From Streptococcus sp. 116-D4 (GTDB lineage: Bacteria; Bacillota; Bacilli; Lactobacillales; Streptococcaceae), in assembly GCF_009731465.1 (NCBI RefSeq), contig NZ_AP021887.1, forward strand, positions 1,048,001-1,112,000: a DNA stretch of 64,000 bases, given 5' to 3'. Shown in pieces: positions 26,505 through 34,966 of the stretch. The notes below the pieces were generated by a model. That model had not been told where the DNA came from. It saw nothing but the letters and a program-made list of their open reading frames with translations, and did no database searches. Numbering within the stretch: the stretch's first letter is position 1; each line of letters opens with the position of its first letter. Position numbers and translations under genes: made by a program.

Positions 26505-27497
26505 CTATTTGCCAATTTTGTGTTTCAAAGCGATAATACCGATGTTCTTAGGCTCGTAAACACGTTGCCAGTTCTTGAATTTAGCCAAGTCAGCGTTTGA
26601 TGGAGTGATGTTTCCAGCTTCCACTTCTGCGCCAGTCCATTTCACGCCGTACGGGTGCATCACAAGGGCACGACGAGTGTAAATCATGTCGTTACCTTTA
26701 GCAGCTTCACGAGAAGTCTCAAATGTAGTCAATCCTGATGGATTTCCTGTATTAAGACCGATTGAACCTGTGCGGAAAAGATATGAAGTATAGATATCTC
26801 CTGTTGGTGCAATACCATCATCGATAATGACACGGTAACCAAGGTAGGTTGGAATGTTGATGGTCGCAGTTGTTGGCTGGATGTATTGAATCAAGTTGTC
26901 TTTTTGTAGTTTAGTGTAAACCGCTGAGTGCATAGCAATCGCAGTAACTTGATCAGCAGAATCCCCAAGCAATTGTTTAGCGTCCAGTACCATAGCTGCA
27001 TCGATACCAGTAGATGCTTTGGATTGGTCTGATACGTGAGTTTCTTCAAGAGCACCTTTCTCACCACCTGTTCCAGAAGCAAAGATACCATTCAAGGTAG
27101 CAATCAAGGCTTTTTGGTCTTCACGCAACCAATAAGCGCCAATACGATTCAAGATAGCACGGACTGGGTCAGAACCAGCTACAATACCAGTCAATTCGTT
27201 TGCAGCCCAACCACGTCCACGATAAAGAACGCAGGCAATGTCTGCTCCAGCAGTAATTTTACCAGTTTCTAGGGCTTTGTCGCCATTTCCGAGAACTTCA
27301 GAATCGCCAGTAAGGTCGTTCCAGAAAGGCATGTTGACCAACAGACCACCAGATGTAATATTTTCAGAGACACGTTCGTCTGATACTGCGATACCACTTT
27401 GAACGAAAGCAGATTTAGCAGCTGTGTACTGTTGCATGTAGGCATTGTACTGTTGAGGTGTAATTGTGTCTATAATTTTTGTAAGTTCATTAGCCAT
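26505..27497 (-). CDS. Major capsid protein
   Basis: 330 aa. ITPQQYNAYMQQYTAAKSAFVQSGIAVSDERVSENITSGGLLVNMPFWNDLTG and the motif YLGYRVIIDDGIAPTGD mark the XkdG-like/SPP1 gp13-like capsid family. It follows the scaffold gene with a one-base overlap. Confidence 0.92.
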   Translation of the reverse strand: MANELTKIIDTITPQQYNAYMQQYTAAKSAFVQSGIAVSDERVSENITSGGLLVNMPFWNDLTGDSEVLGNGDKALETGKITAGADIACVLYRGRGWAANELTGIVAGSDPVRAILNRIGAYWLREDQKALIATLNGIFASGTGGEKGALEETHVSDQSKASTGIDAAMVLDAKQLLGDSADQVTAIAMHSAVYTKLQKDNLIQYIQPTTATINIPTYLGYRVIIDDGIAPTGDIYTSYLFRTGSIGLNTGNPSGLTTFETSREAAKGNDMIYTRRALVMHPYGVKWTGAEVEAGNITPSNADLAKFKNWQRVYEPKNIGIIALKHKIGK

Positions 27498-28078
27498 TAG
27501 TTATTTTCTCCTTGTTGTTGTAAAAATTGAGTTAGATTGAAGTCAGGATTGCTCATAGCAGTTTCCCAATTCCCTAAATTAGCACCTTGCCCATCGCCTT
27601 GATTTGGCGTGTATTGGGCTTGTTTCTCCCCGTTAAAGAGATATGGACTCTTAGCACGCTGAGCCTCGATTTGCTCAGTCAAGCCAATCAATTTGCCATC
27701 TTTTACAGAGATTTCGTCTTTGTTTAAGATTTTTCCAAAAATTTCTGCGTCTCGAACGCCAGCTTTTGTCAATTCAGCATCGATTAAGCGAGATTTGTTC
27801 TCATCTGCTAGTTTCGTCTCAAGCGCTTCTGTATCTTGTTTGTACTTAGCCTGTAAGTCCTCTAGCTTTTGCTGAATATCTTCAACATCTGCGCCTTTTT
27901 TCTTTAGATCATTCAAATCTTTGTCACGTTGTGTCAGCTGTCCACGCACGCTCTCCAATTCGCTTTCTTTACTTGCCACATCATCCTTAAATTTTTGGAC
28001 AGAAGCACCATACAAAGCGAAGACTTGAGAAATTTGGTCTTCAGTTAAGCCGATGTTTGCCAGTTGTTCTTTTTTCAT
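27497..28078 (-). CDS. Capsid scaffolding protein (GP20-like minor structural protein)
   Basis: 193 aa. Central coiled coil (about 30-110: EL.SVRGQLTQRDKDLNDLKKK...), a helical region KNRLIDAELTKAGVRDAEIFGKIL-like, and the family position upstream of capsid. It guides procapsid assembly. Confidence 0.88.
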   Translation of the reverse strand: MKKEQLANIGLTEDQISQVFALYGASVQKFKDDVASKESELESVRGQLTQRDKDLNDLKKKGADVEDIQQKLEDLQAKYKQDTEALETKLADENKSRLIDAELTKAGVRDAEIFGKILNKDEISVKDGKLIGLTEQIEAQRAKSPYLFNGEKQAQYTPNQGDGQGANLGNWETAMSNPDFNLTQFLQQQGENN

Positions 28079-28202
28079 TTTGAAAATCCTTTCCTCTACG
28101 CTAGGCTTTTTAGGTGTTCTCCATCACCAGTCGCTCCGCTTTTGTTAGGACTACGGACTTGTCCAATAGTTGAACCTTTTAACGCCATGTTCAGGGCATA
28201 AG

Positions 28203-28228
28203 AAAACCGTACGGGATTCCATACGGTT
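28203..28228 (-). terminator. Hairpin after the antirepressor gene
   Basis: AACCGTA/TACGGTT stem with a 12-nt loop followed by TTCTTATG on the minus strand, about 10 nt past the antirepressor stop. The T run is weak, so it may attenuate rather than end transcription into the scaffold-capsid genes. Confidence 0.5.
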
Positions 28229-28237
28229 AGAGCATAA

Positions 28238-28993
28238 TTAGATAAATAGTAGTCTAAAGGTTTCACGGCCTTTAGGTGTGATGAGAGTCTGTGTGCCAGA
28301 CCATTGTGTTTTTTCGTTGAGTGTTTCCTTGACCTCAAACAAACCATCGTTTTTATTGGCTGTTGGTTGGAGCTTACCTTTCTTATCTCGGTAGATGTAT
28401 TTTTTCTCCATCAAGAAGTCAATAAACTTACGTTCTTTGATTTTTAATTGTTTTGCTGTTTCTCTGAAGCTGGTCAGTAAGTTTCTATCTACTAGTTCAT
28501 CGAAATAGTCTGCTTTCGGTTTCATTATGGTATTTTCAACGGAAAGTACAGCTTTTTCAGCTTCCAAGTGTTTAATGACTGCTTCTTTTTCTTTCAGTTG
28601 ATTACCAGCCATAAGGAGCAAGTCTGCTAAGGCTTGTTTGTTGTGCGTGATATTATAGGCCACTTGGTCGGTCATATAAGCGCCATGCTTACGAATAGAA
28701 GGCAACACTTCGCTAGTGACCCAATCAGCAAATTTCTCTGCTTCTGGTTTGCGAGATTGAAAAACAAGTTTATAGAAATTCGCTTCGTTGATGAAGTTGG
28801 CTTGTTGGACTCCTCCATTTGTAAGGATGTCACTACTAGTTACACCCTTTGGATTGAGTCTTTCTAGTGTTTTTCGTGGATTGCTTAAATCCAGAATTTG
28901 ACAACAATCATTCAAATTAAAGAATGGCTCGCCTTTAACTTCTGCCGTTCTTACTTCTCCGAATTGTTCATTTTTAAAAATTTGTAGTTCCAT
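28238..28993 (-). CDS. Phage antirepressor (Bro-N plus ANT/KilA-C domains)
   Basis: 251 aa. Residues 1-105 are a Bro-N domain (FGEVRTAEVKGEPFFNLNDCC, NFINEANFYKLVFQSRKPEAEKFADWVTSEVLPSIRKHGAYM). Residues 140-250 are a KilA-C/ANT-type DNA-binding domain (LKIKERKFIDFLMEKKYIYRD, TLITPKGRETF). Such proteins inactivate prophage repressors. It lies inside the head operon between scaffold and minor capsid genes, far from the lysogeny module, together with an RHH repressor and an antisense RNA. Confidence 0.9.
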   Translation of the reverse strand: MELQIFKNEQFGEVRTAEVKGEPFFNLNDCCQILDLSNPRKTLERLNPKGVTSSDILTNGGVQQANFINEANFYKLVFQSRKPEAEKFADWVTSEVLPSIRKHGAYMTDQVAYNITHNKQALADLLLMAGNQLKEKEAVIKHLEAEKAVLSVENTIMKPKADYFDELVDRNLLTSFRETAKQLKIKERKFIDFLMEKKYIYRDKKGKLQPTANKNDGLFEVKETLNEKTQWSGTQTLITPKGRETFRLLFI

Positions 28994-29004
28994 TTTTTAT
29001 GCTC

Positions 29005-29280
29005 CTAGTTAAAAATTTTACTTCCTAAGATTTCTGTTTTATCTGTTGAGTTCATCAAAATAAAAGCAATTTCATCTAGTGTTGAATGAAGTAAACCGAA
29101 TTGTTCATTAAAAGTATCAAAAAATTTTTTAGACATCTCTTTAAAAGCTGTCTCATCCTTAAGTTGAACCCAAGCCAAGGTTTCTGTCATATTTGTTGCC
29201 ATTTCAACCGTTCTTCGAATATCTGCAAGCTCGTAGCCTAGATGAGTCAATTGTTCTTCTGTTAATTCAATTTTTGCCAT
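29005..29280 (-). CDS. Small helical protein upstream of the antirepressor
   Basis: 91 aa from ATG at 29280 (GGAG about 10 nt upstream). Helical throughout (MAKIELTEEQLTHLGYELADIRRTVEMATNMTETLAWVQ...). No DNA-binding motif evident. It sits between the antisense RNA and the antirepressor, 11 bp before the latter, so it is probably cotranslated and part of the same switch. Function unknown. Confidence 0.72.
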   Translation of the reverse strand: MAKIELTEEQLTHLGYELADIRRTVEMATNMTETLAWVQLKDETAFKEMSKKFFDTFNEQFGLLHSTLDEIAFILMNSTDKTEILGSKIFN

Positions 29281-29304
29281 AATAAAAACACTCCTTCGTG
29301 TACC

Positions 29305-29333
29305 TTGAAAAGAGCGTCTCAGCATGATATAAT
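29305..29333 (+). promoter_or_regulatory. Promoter of the antisense small RNA
   Basis: TTGAAA (29305-29310), 17 bp, TATAAT (29328-29333) with an extended -10 TG at 29325. It reads rightward against all surrounding structural genes. Confidence 0.8.
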
Positions 29334-29339
29334 ATTTCA

Positions 29340-29408
29340 TGCAGAAACACTTCTGTGGTGATAGCTTAGAACCGACTGTTTGGCGATAGGGGTTCTAGGC
29401 TATTTTTG
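29340..29408 (+). ncRNA. Putative 69-nt antisense small RNA (sar-like)
   Basis: The predicted start is 7 nt after the -10 box. It ends at a terminator with a 13-bp stem ATAGCTTAGAACC/GGTTCTAGGCTAT (one G-U pair) followed by TTTTTG. A small hairpin CAGAA-ACAC-TTCTG lies at its 5' end. It is complementary to the leader upstream of the 91-aa gene and to the last codons and stop of the RHH repressor gene, so it is convergent to the repressor-antirepressor transcript. No reading frame. Position and length match Sar RNA of Salmonella phage P22. Confidence 0.7.
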
Positions 29409-29579
29409 TTTATTTAATTCTTGATATAACTTGTCAATACCCTTTCGGATAACACTAGATTTCGTGCTATCCGTTTTTTTTGCAATTTCTTCAAGTTTAT
29501 CAACCGTTTCGTCGTCAACTCGAACTCGCAACATGGTATTTTTAGGCTTATCTTTGAATTGTTCTTTTCGTGCAAGCAA
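29400..29579 (-). CDS. Ribbon-helix-helix repressor (Arc/CopG type)
   Basis: 59 aa from TTG at 29579, chosen because AGGAGG lies 8 nt upstream. TMLRVRVDDETVDKLEEIAKKTDSTKSSVIRKGIDKLYQEL is a clean RHH fold: a beta strand, then two helices separated by the ST-K-SSVI turn. It has its own strong promoter flanked by a perfect inverted repeat, so it is probably autoregulated and expressed in the lysogen. By analogy with P22 Arc/Mnt it may hold the downstream antirepressor silent. Confidence 0.85.
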   Translation of the reverse strand: MLARKEQFKDKPKNTMLRVRVDDETVDKLEEIAKKTDSTKSSVIRKGIDKLYQELNKQK

Positions 29580-29596
29580 CTTGCTCACCTCCTTTT

Positions 29597-29641
29597 TTGT
29601 TGCTACAATGTCATTATATAACTTCGTAGCAACAAAGTCAA
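29597..29641 (-). promoter_or_regulatory. RHH repressor promoter with 10-bp inverted-repeat operator
   Basis: Minus strand: TTGACT (29641-29636), 17 bp, TATAAT (29618-29613). Arms TTGTTGCTAC (29635-29626 read on the minus strand) and GTAGCAACAA (29606-29597) are perfect inverted repeats on either side of the -10 box, with a 19-bp spacer. Confidence 0.82.
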
Positions 29642-29689
29642 GAGGTTTTTTGAAAAAAATTAAAAATAAGAAAAGCACCCTTACGAGTG

Positions 29690-29887
29690 CTACATTAATT
29701 CTATTGACTTGATTTCAGATTCATTAAATCCAACATATGGATGTTTATCTGTTCTTATTGTAATTTCATCATAGAGTTCATCTTCCGTATCTTGCTTTCC
29801 AGTAAAAGTATTACAATGACCTTCAAGAATTTGACCATCAACAAAAGTAACTCTAATATCTTTTCCTAAATATTGCTCTAAATTCAT
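29690..29887 (-). CDS. Small Sm-like beta-barrel phage protein, possible partner of the toxin-like minor capsid C-terminus
   Basis: 65 aa: YLGKDIRVTFVDGQILEGHCNTF...YDEITIRTDKHPYVGFNESEIKSIELM. The strand-turn pattern and the DGQ.LEG element recall Sm-like folds. The start overlaps the minor capsid stop by one base, so it is translationally coupled. Genes in this place are conserved in related phages. An immunity role for the upstream C-terminal domain is possible but unproven. Confidence 0.65.
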   Translation of the reverse strand: MNLEQYLGKDIRVTFVDGQILEGHCNTFTGKQDTEDELYDEITIRTDKHPYVGFNESEIKSIELM

Positions 29888-31443
29888 TACTGATCTCCTT
29901 TCTTAGGTACAATGTGAGTTCTCTTTTCAGAATGATGGATTTTAATAGATGTCACTTCTGAGCCATCTGAACCATTGATTCCGATTGGGTAGCCTAACTC
30001 TATTATTTCTTTGTTCGTTCTTCTTCCGTGTCTGTCAAGCTCAATACGACCAGTTCCGTGATGTTTATTAAACAATTCCTGAACATCAACTGAATCATAG
30101 ATATAAGATTTCCCTGCTTTATGTGTTGATTCCATATGTGGCGACTGCTTATCAGGGTTTATTTTTTTACCCCATTCTCCAGTTTGGATTTTCTGATAAA
30201 TAAATACTTTATCTTTTAGTCGCTCATATTCTTCACCTCCATTATACTTCAAATCATAGAAGCCTGCAAATGTTTTGGGCATATTTTGAGGGCCTAAAAG
30301 CTGCCTATAAGCTATGAACTGTTCCTTGGTTCTGCGGACTCTGTCCTTTTCCAAACGTTCAGCTTGTAGCTTGTCTTTGATAGCAGTCTGGCCATATTTA
30401 TCAAGTTGCTGCTTTCGCCAATCCTTGAAGGTCTGACTGCTCTCTACCTCATAGCCTTTTCCTGTTTCGATATCTCTTGCATAGCGTTTCCCACCTTTTT
30501 CTAAGGCAGGAACCGTTGTGCATCGACAGTGAGGGTGCATAGTAGGGTAATTTACGCCTTTCTCTGCATCCTTAACAAGAAATACCTTCCCGTCCAACTC
30601 GCCACAAATAGGGCATGTGTGAACCTCTAAGGTCGCTAGATACCTATACTTCTTGATGTTGTCGTCTTGGTATTCATCTAACGTTGCCTGAGCCTGAATA
30701 CCGTTCGTTTCCGTCTGCAAAACAGTCACTGCACGATTACGAGCACGGTCGAACTCAATTGCTAGAAGTTTACTGGACTGGTCTATCGGATAACCTCGGT
30801 TTAAATCATTGGTTACAAGCGATTCTACTCTACTAACCAATTCATCCATATTGCTGCCCCAAACACGCTCAGAGAACCGCTTACCTTTGAAGTTTTCGTT
30901 GATTGCCTTTTGAAGATACTCTTCTTCTAGACGCTCAGGCTTGAAATTCGGTTCTCTTTTGGTCTGTTTATGGTAGTTGTAAGCACGATTTAAGTAGGTT
31001 TCTTGGTAAGTTTGTTTGAGATGTGTTTCTATTCGCTTGTTGATTTTACCAGTCATTTCAGCGATATCCATCTCAACACCAGCAAACAAGGCATCTGCAT
31101 TTGTTTTGACCTTTATTGACCTTGACCACTCTGTTAAATCAGGATGTTTCTTAACAAAACCAGCAATCTCTTGCTTGGTTTTTAATTGGTCAGCCTTAGT
31201 CAGGGATAACAAATAAAATGGTAATGAGTCACTACGATTTTTAGATACCCTCTCGAACGACTCTAAACGACCTGCAATGCGTTTTAGTGTTCTGCGGTAT
31301 AAATTATCGATGTAGTCTATTATCTCGCTAAGGTCGTCAACCTGAGCCAGCTCATATAGTAATCTGTCTTTCTCTTCTCGGCTGAGGTCGTCAAGAGATT
31401 CGATAAAGGCTATTTTCTCTTCTTTATTCAGTTTCCGACTCAT
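29887..31443 (-). CDS. Minor capsid / head morphogenesis protein fused to a polymorphic-toxin type 50-like domain
   Basis: 518 aa. Residues about 150-310 are the phage head morphogenesis (SPP1 gp7) domain with HTCPICGELDGKVF and HPHCRCTTVPAL. The last 95 residues (SPHMESTHKAGKSYI..., VQELFNKHHGTGRIEL, IKIHHSEKRTHIVPKKGD) resemble the polymorphic toxin type 50 (Ntox50-like) domain, a predicted RNase fold. The head domain places the protein at the portal; the toxin-like domain may enter the cell with the DNA or be a virion-borne effector. Overlaps the portal gene by 20 bp. Confidence 0.85.
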   Translation of the reverse strand: MSRKLNKEEKIAFIESLDDLSREEKDRLLYELAQVDDLSEIIDYIDNLYRRTLKRIAGRLESFERVSKNRSDSLPFYLLSLTKADQLKTKQEIAGFVKKHPDLTEWSRSIKVKTNADALFAGVEMDIAEMTGKINKRIETHLKQTYQETYLNRAYNYHKQTKREPNFKPERLEEEYLQKAINENFKGKRFSERVWGSNMDELVSRVESLVTNDLNRGYPIDQSSKLLAIEFDRARNRAVTVLQTETNGIQAQATLDEYQDDNIKKYRYLATLEVHTCPICGELDGKVFLVKDAEKGVNYPTMHPHCRCTTVPALEKGGKRYARDIETGKGYEVESSQTFKDWRKQQLDKYGQTAIKDKLQAERLEKDRVRRTKEQFIAYRQLLGPQNMPKTFAGFYDLKYNGGEEYERLKDKVFIYQKIQTGEWGKKINPDKQSPHMESTHKAGKSYIYDSVDVQELFNKHHGTGRIELDRHGRRTNKEIIELGYPIGINGSDGSEVTSIKIHHSEKRTHIVPKKGDQ

Positions 31444-32839
31444 GCTCTAACTCTTCCATATCGTAGGCTTTTTCAGGGCGTTCCTCTTGTTCAGCTTTCT
31501 GCAAGCGTAGTTCATCCTGCCAATCTTCTACAATTGGATTTGATTTAGCTACGTTCTCTCTTGATGTGATAGTTGCAAGAGTAGAAACTACTTGAGCCAT
31601 TTCTGTGTCGTTATTGATTGAGTTCCGTGTCCATGTTTGCTTGATTTTGAGTTTGTCGGACAGTCCTAGATGTCTCAAAATCATCTTAACAAGTGTGGCA
31701 TATCCACTTCTAAACTGAGTTTCCATGTTGCCAGCTTTTAACTCTAAAAGAGAGTAAAGGAACTTCAAAGCAACGCCTGAACTGTTCCCTAGTTTATCTG
31801 TTTCAGGGTTGACACCTTGGCCACTGATAAAGATTTGTTTCTTAGTTCGCTCTAAAATCAGATTTCTAGCTTCGGTTGGGATGTCAATCGCAATAGTTGT
31901 AACTCCTGACTGGTCTCCCATACCGTCGTTGTCCATCTTAATCATCTTGTAGCGTTTCAAATCTTCAAGAAACTCTTGCTTGTCCTGCCCGCCGTAGTTT
32001 GTAAGAACAAAGATAACCTCTTGGACATCGTCTGTATCATTGACAAATCCACTAAAGACCTTGTCGTAAACATCAACTAGGTCTTTGATTGGTTTCAAGT
32101 CATTGGTCTCAATTTCATTGTTTTTAAACGGAATAAAAGGCACAAGACCAAAATCATGTTTGAAACTATTGTCGCTTGAGTGGTCGCCATTCATGGTATC
32201 AACCAAAGAGATTGCTTGGAATGTCTCCAATCCTTCCAGTGACTTTTCTTTTTCATGACGATAGAAAGAGCACTCTTTATCGTTCCAATATTCGTAAACA
32301 GTGTAATTTTTACCATCTGTTTCATCTATGCTAGAGTAAACTCGCAGTACCCCAATCAACTTTTTATCCAAGGACTTTGAGTAAATTGGAATCACTTCTT
32401 TTGAGTCCACGCAAGCATATCTAAACGAATTATCACTAGCATCTTTCCAAACATGAAGCCAAGCGATGCCAGCGTTTCCTGCATTCACACAAAGCTGCTT
32501 GCTGATACGTTCATAATCGTCTCCTAAGACATCCACGATCATATCATTTACCTTTTTATCGTCCACATCGAATGTAGGTGGATAGGTCAACGCATAAGCC
32601 TTTTTCTGGTCAAGTAATAACTGGTGCCAGTTATGACTAATACGGTTGTCAGCATTACGAAACGCATTATCTTCTGCTTTCGCTTCATTCTCTACGCCTT
32701 TCTTGTCTGCAGGCTTACGCTTCCGTTTAATATCATTCTCGTTGCGATAATATTTTTCAGCATCAGCTGCTTGTGAGACAAACTCTCTGTGCTTAACCAT
32801 CTGCGACGAGATTATTTTTTTAATTACTTCTATTTCCAA
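31424..32839 (-). CDS. Portal protein, SPP1 gp6-like
   Basis: 471 aa. It has the SPP1-type portal pattern: EKYYRNENDIKRK near the N-terminus, NRISHNWHQLLLDQKKAY, then GVNPETDKLGNSSGVALKFLYSLLELKAG. It forms the DNA entry ring. Overlaps terL by 10 bp. Confidence 0.92.
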   Translation of the reverse strand: MEIEVIKKIISSQMVKHREFVSQAADAEKYYRNENDIKRKRKPADKKGVENEAKAEDNAFRNADNRISHNWHQLLLDQKKAYALTYPPTFDVDDKKVNDMIVDVLGDDYERISKQLCVNAGNAGIAWLHVWKDASDNSFRYACVDSKEVIPIYSKSLDKKLIGVLRVYSSIDETDGKNYTVYEYWNDKECSFYRHEKEKSLEGLETFQAISLVDTMNGDHSSDNSFKHDFGLVPFIPFKNNEIETNDLKPIKDLVDVYDKVFSGFVNDTDDVQEVIFVLTNYGGQDKQEFLEDLKRYKMIKMDNDGMGDQSGVTTIAIDIPTEARNLILERTKKQIFISGQGVNPETDKLGNSSGVALKFLYSLLELKAGNMETQFRSGYATLVKMILRHLGLSDKLKIKQTWTRNSINNDTEMAQVVSTLATITSRENVAKSNPIVEDWQDELRLQKAEQEERPEKAYDMEELEHESETE

Positions 32840-34110
32840 ACAGTCATACCTCCTGACTTGAATAATACTGTATAGCAGAAATAACGCAAAGCGTCCATTG
32901 CGTGGTCAAATTGCTTGATAGGTTTGTCCTCGCCGTTTGCTGAAGCTTTCTCGTCCCAAACATAAGCATGGAACTCTTTCAGCGTATTCACACAACTCTC
33001 ATGTACTGCTATTTTCTCTTGGCCCAGCATAGAACCAACAAAACGAATGCCTTCAAGGACATTATTTCTAGCTTTTTTGATTTTATATCCTCGTTTCTTC
33101 AATTCAGCAATGAATGAAGCAGCAGACGGGTCAATAATAATACGTTCGATGTTCGTATCTCCTAACCAAGCAGTTAAATCATCAGCGTACTCGGCATTGG
33201 TCTTCTGTACGTTCTCGTCACGACCTGAGTAATAATATTCTCTTGTCAAGTAATACTTGCCATTGATATCTTTTTCCCACAAAAGAAAAACGGTCGCATT
33301 TTGCGTACCGTAGTCAACCGAAACATATTTGCCCAGCTTACTCATCTCTGGCAAAGTTGATACAACATGCTTATTCTTACTGAACATATCGTAGACAATA
33401 CCTTCTGCAACCGTCCAAAGACCTTGGATATATCGCTGATAGAAAACACCTTGATATTGACTTCTATAACGCTTTTTGATGTTCTCTGAAAGAGAAAGGT
33501 TATCGTCCATGTCAAAATGCAGATAAAGCATGTTCTTTGTTTCTGCTTTGTCTATCCAGTTAACTTTAAACCAATGATAAGGCCCGTCTGGGTTGCAGTT
33601 GAACCACCACTTCGAACCTGTCACAGAGCAACGCCCTGTGCCCTGATTAACAAAGGACTCGGGCATAAGCGCTACTTCATCGAAAAAGATACCTGCCAAC
33701 GTTAAACCTTGAATAAGATCCTGTGAACTTTCGTCCTTACCACCAAAGATATAAAAATCATTTGACACGTCGCCTTTTGTGATTTCTATCAAGTTATCCG
33801 TCCGGTGATAGACATAGCTAAAACCTCTTGACTGTATCATGACCAATAACAGTTTCAGGACGTTACGATTAAAAGAGCCGATTGTCTTTCCGCACATCGC
33901 AAAGTTCTGATGGTTGAATGATGTCATCGCCCAGATGACAAACGCTAGGCTCATAGAAACAGTCTTACCAGAACGGATAGCGCCATCAGCAATAATGCCT
34001 TCTGACTCATGAACTGGAGAGTTCCAAAGCCACCAAGTCAGCACTTTCTTCTGCTTTTTGCTAAAAGGTTGAAATTTGAATGTATTGGTCTTTATTTTTC
34101 TTCTCGCCAC
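32830..34110 (-). CDS. terL: Terminase large subunit, PBSX family
   Basis: 426 aa. ATPase Walker A-like DGAIRSGKTVSMSLAFV (about 42-58), Walker B GIFFDEVALMPES, and a C-terminal nuclease domain with SVDYGTQNATVFLLWE and the conserved KQFDHAMDALRYFC near the end. It packages DNA into the prohead. Confidence 0.95.
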   Translation of the reverse strand: MARRKIKTNTFKFQPFSKKQKKVLTWWLWNSPVHESEGIIADGAIRSGKTVSMSLAFVIWAMTSFNHQNFAMCGKTIGSFNRNVLKLLLVMIQSRGFSYVYHRTDNLIEITKGDVSNDFYIFGGKDESSQDLIQGLTLAGIFFDEVALMPESFVNQGTGRCSVTGSKWWFNCNPDGPYHWFKVNWIDKAETKNMLYLHFDMDDNLSLSENIKKRYRSQYQGVFYQRYIQGLWTVAEGIVYDMFSKNKHVVSTLPEMSKLGKYVSVDYGTQNATVFLLWEKDINGKYYLTREYYYSGRDENVQKTNAEYADDLTAWLGDTNIERIIIDPSAASFIAELKKRGYKIKKARNNVLEGIRFVGSMLGQEKIAVHESCVNTLKEFHAYVWDEKASANGEDKPIKQFDHAMDALRYFCYTVLFKSGGMTVWK

Positions 34111-34775
34111 GTTTCTTCGACTATCCCTTCTAATGCTTTGATAAAACCATCATCATGAACGTTCTCAGGTTCATTGTCAGGTAGTTTAGATTTCAGAATT
34201 TCAATTCTCAATCTCTGCTCCTCTGTAGCAAGGCTTGAGCGAGTCAATTCATCATATGTTTTAATCATATTTCTAAGTTCTGACTGTATTCTTGCAATTG
34301 CAGCTAACGCCTTACCCTGCTTATCCCAAGCAGTGTGAACTTCATAGCTTTCTCCGCCTTTTGCTGTGCTTGCAATAAGCATAGTGGTTGTATCATCAAC
34401 GTCCTGAACGTACAGAATGCGCTGGGCGTGCAAAAGATTAGCATAGGTCAACGTGATGTTTTCCCAAAGAATGTCGATAGGCTGTTTTCCTGAAAGCTCT
34501 TGCGCTATCTCATGCACTCCTTGAGGTAGATACTTAGCAAACAGGCCGTGTTTAAGGGCGTTTTGCGAGCCTTTAGGCGCTCCATGACCAACTGCGTTCT
34601 TATTCCCTTTGGGTGCACCTCTTGGATTTTTGGGCGCACCCTTTTTTATACGAGTCCAATTATGCCTACGTTGCCATGATTTGACTGTGTTGATTGAGAC
34701 ATCATGTTTAGTAGCAATGTCTTTGTACTTCATTCCTGCCTCATAGTCTTTGCGTGCTAGTTCGCTTTTTTCCAT
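34092..34775 (-). CDS. terS: Terminase small subunit
   Basis: 227 aa from ATG at 34775 (GGAGGAGGGC just upstream); an in-frame earlier start at 34820 lacks a ribosome site. N-terminal HTH (KYKDIATKHDVSINTVKSWQRRHNW), then the PBSX-type repeat GAPKNPRGAPKGNKNAVGHGAPKGSQNALKHG. It recognises the packaging site. Confidence 0.92.
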   Translation of the reverse strand: MEKSELARKDYEAGMKYKDIATKHDVSINTVKSWQRRHNWTRIKKGAPKNPRGAPKGNKNAVGHGAPKGSQNALKHGLFAKYLPQGVHEIAQELSGKQPIDILWENITLTYANLLHAQRILYVQDVDDTTTMLIASTAKGGESYEVHTAWDKQGKALAAIARIQSELRNMIKTYDELTRSSLATEEQRLRIEILKSKLPDNEPENVHDDGFIKALEGIVEETWREEK

Positions 34776-34808
34776 GCCCTCCTCCCTGATTTGTTTATTT
34801 TGTAAATC

Positions 34809-34833
34809 AAAAAAAGCCACTCAAAGAGTGACT
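34809..34833 (-). terminator. Terminator upstream of terS
   Basis: AGTCACTC-TTT-GAGTGGCT (one G-U pair) followed by TTTTTTTG on the minus strand. It closes the tRNA transcript before the packaging genes, which therefore need another promoter or ArpU-dependent read-through. Confidence 0.72.
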
Positions 34834-34966
34834 GTATGCGGTAAGTGGGTGCCTCCCCCACCAGAGCCTTATATAGCGCTACTTTATCTCTGTCCTACAG
34901 GTTAATCAGCCTAAATCTAATTACCGCCCTGTACCCCTATTGTGATAGCTACTCACAGAGATACAA

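Noticed and set aside
28096..28188. 30-codon leftward frame (MALKGSTIGQ...) between antirepressor and scaffold
   Set aside because: No ribosome site, and it starts just past the antirepressor hairpin. It may be the end of a gene displaced when the antirepressor cassette was inserted, but I cannot support it as a gene.
29281..29340. Start of the 91-aa gene at 29340
   Set aside because: It would place translation across the sRNA promoter; GGAG and ATG at 29280 give a better start.
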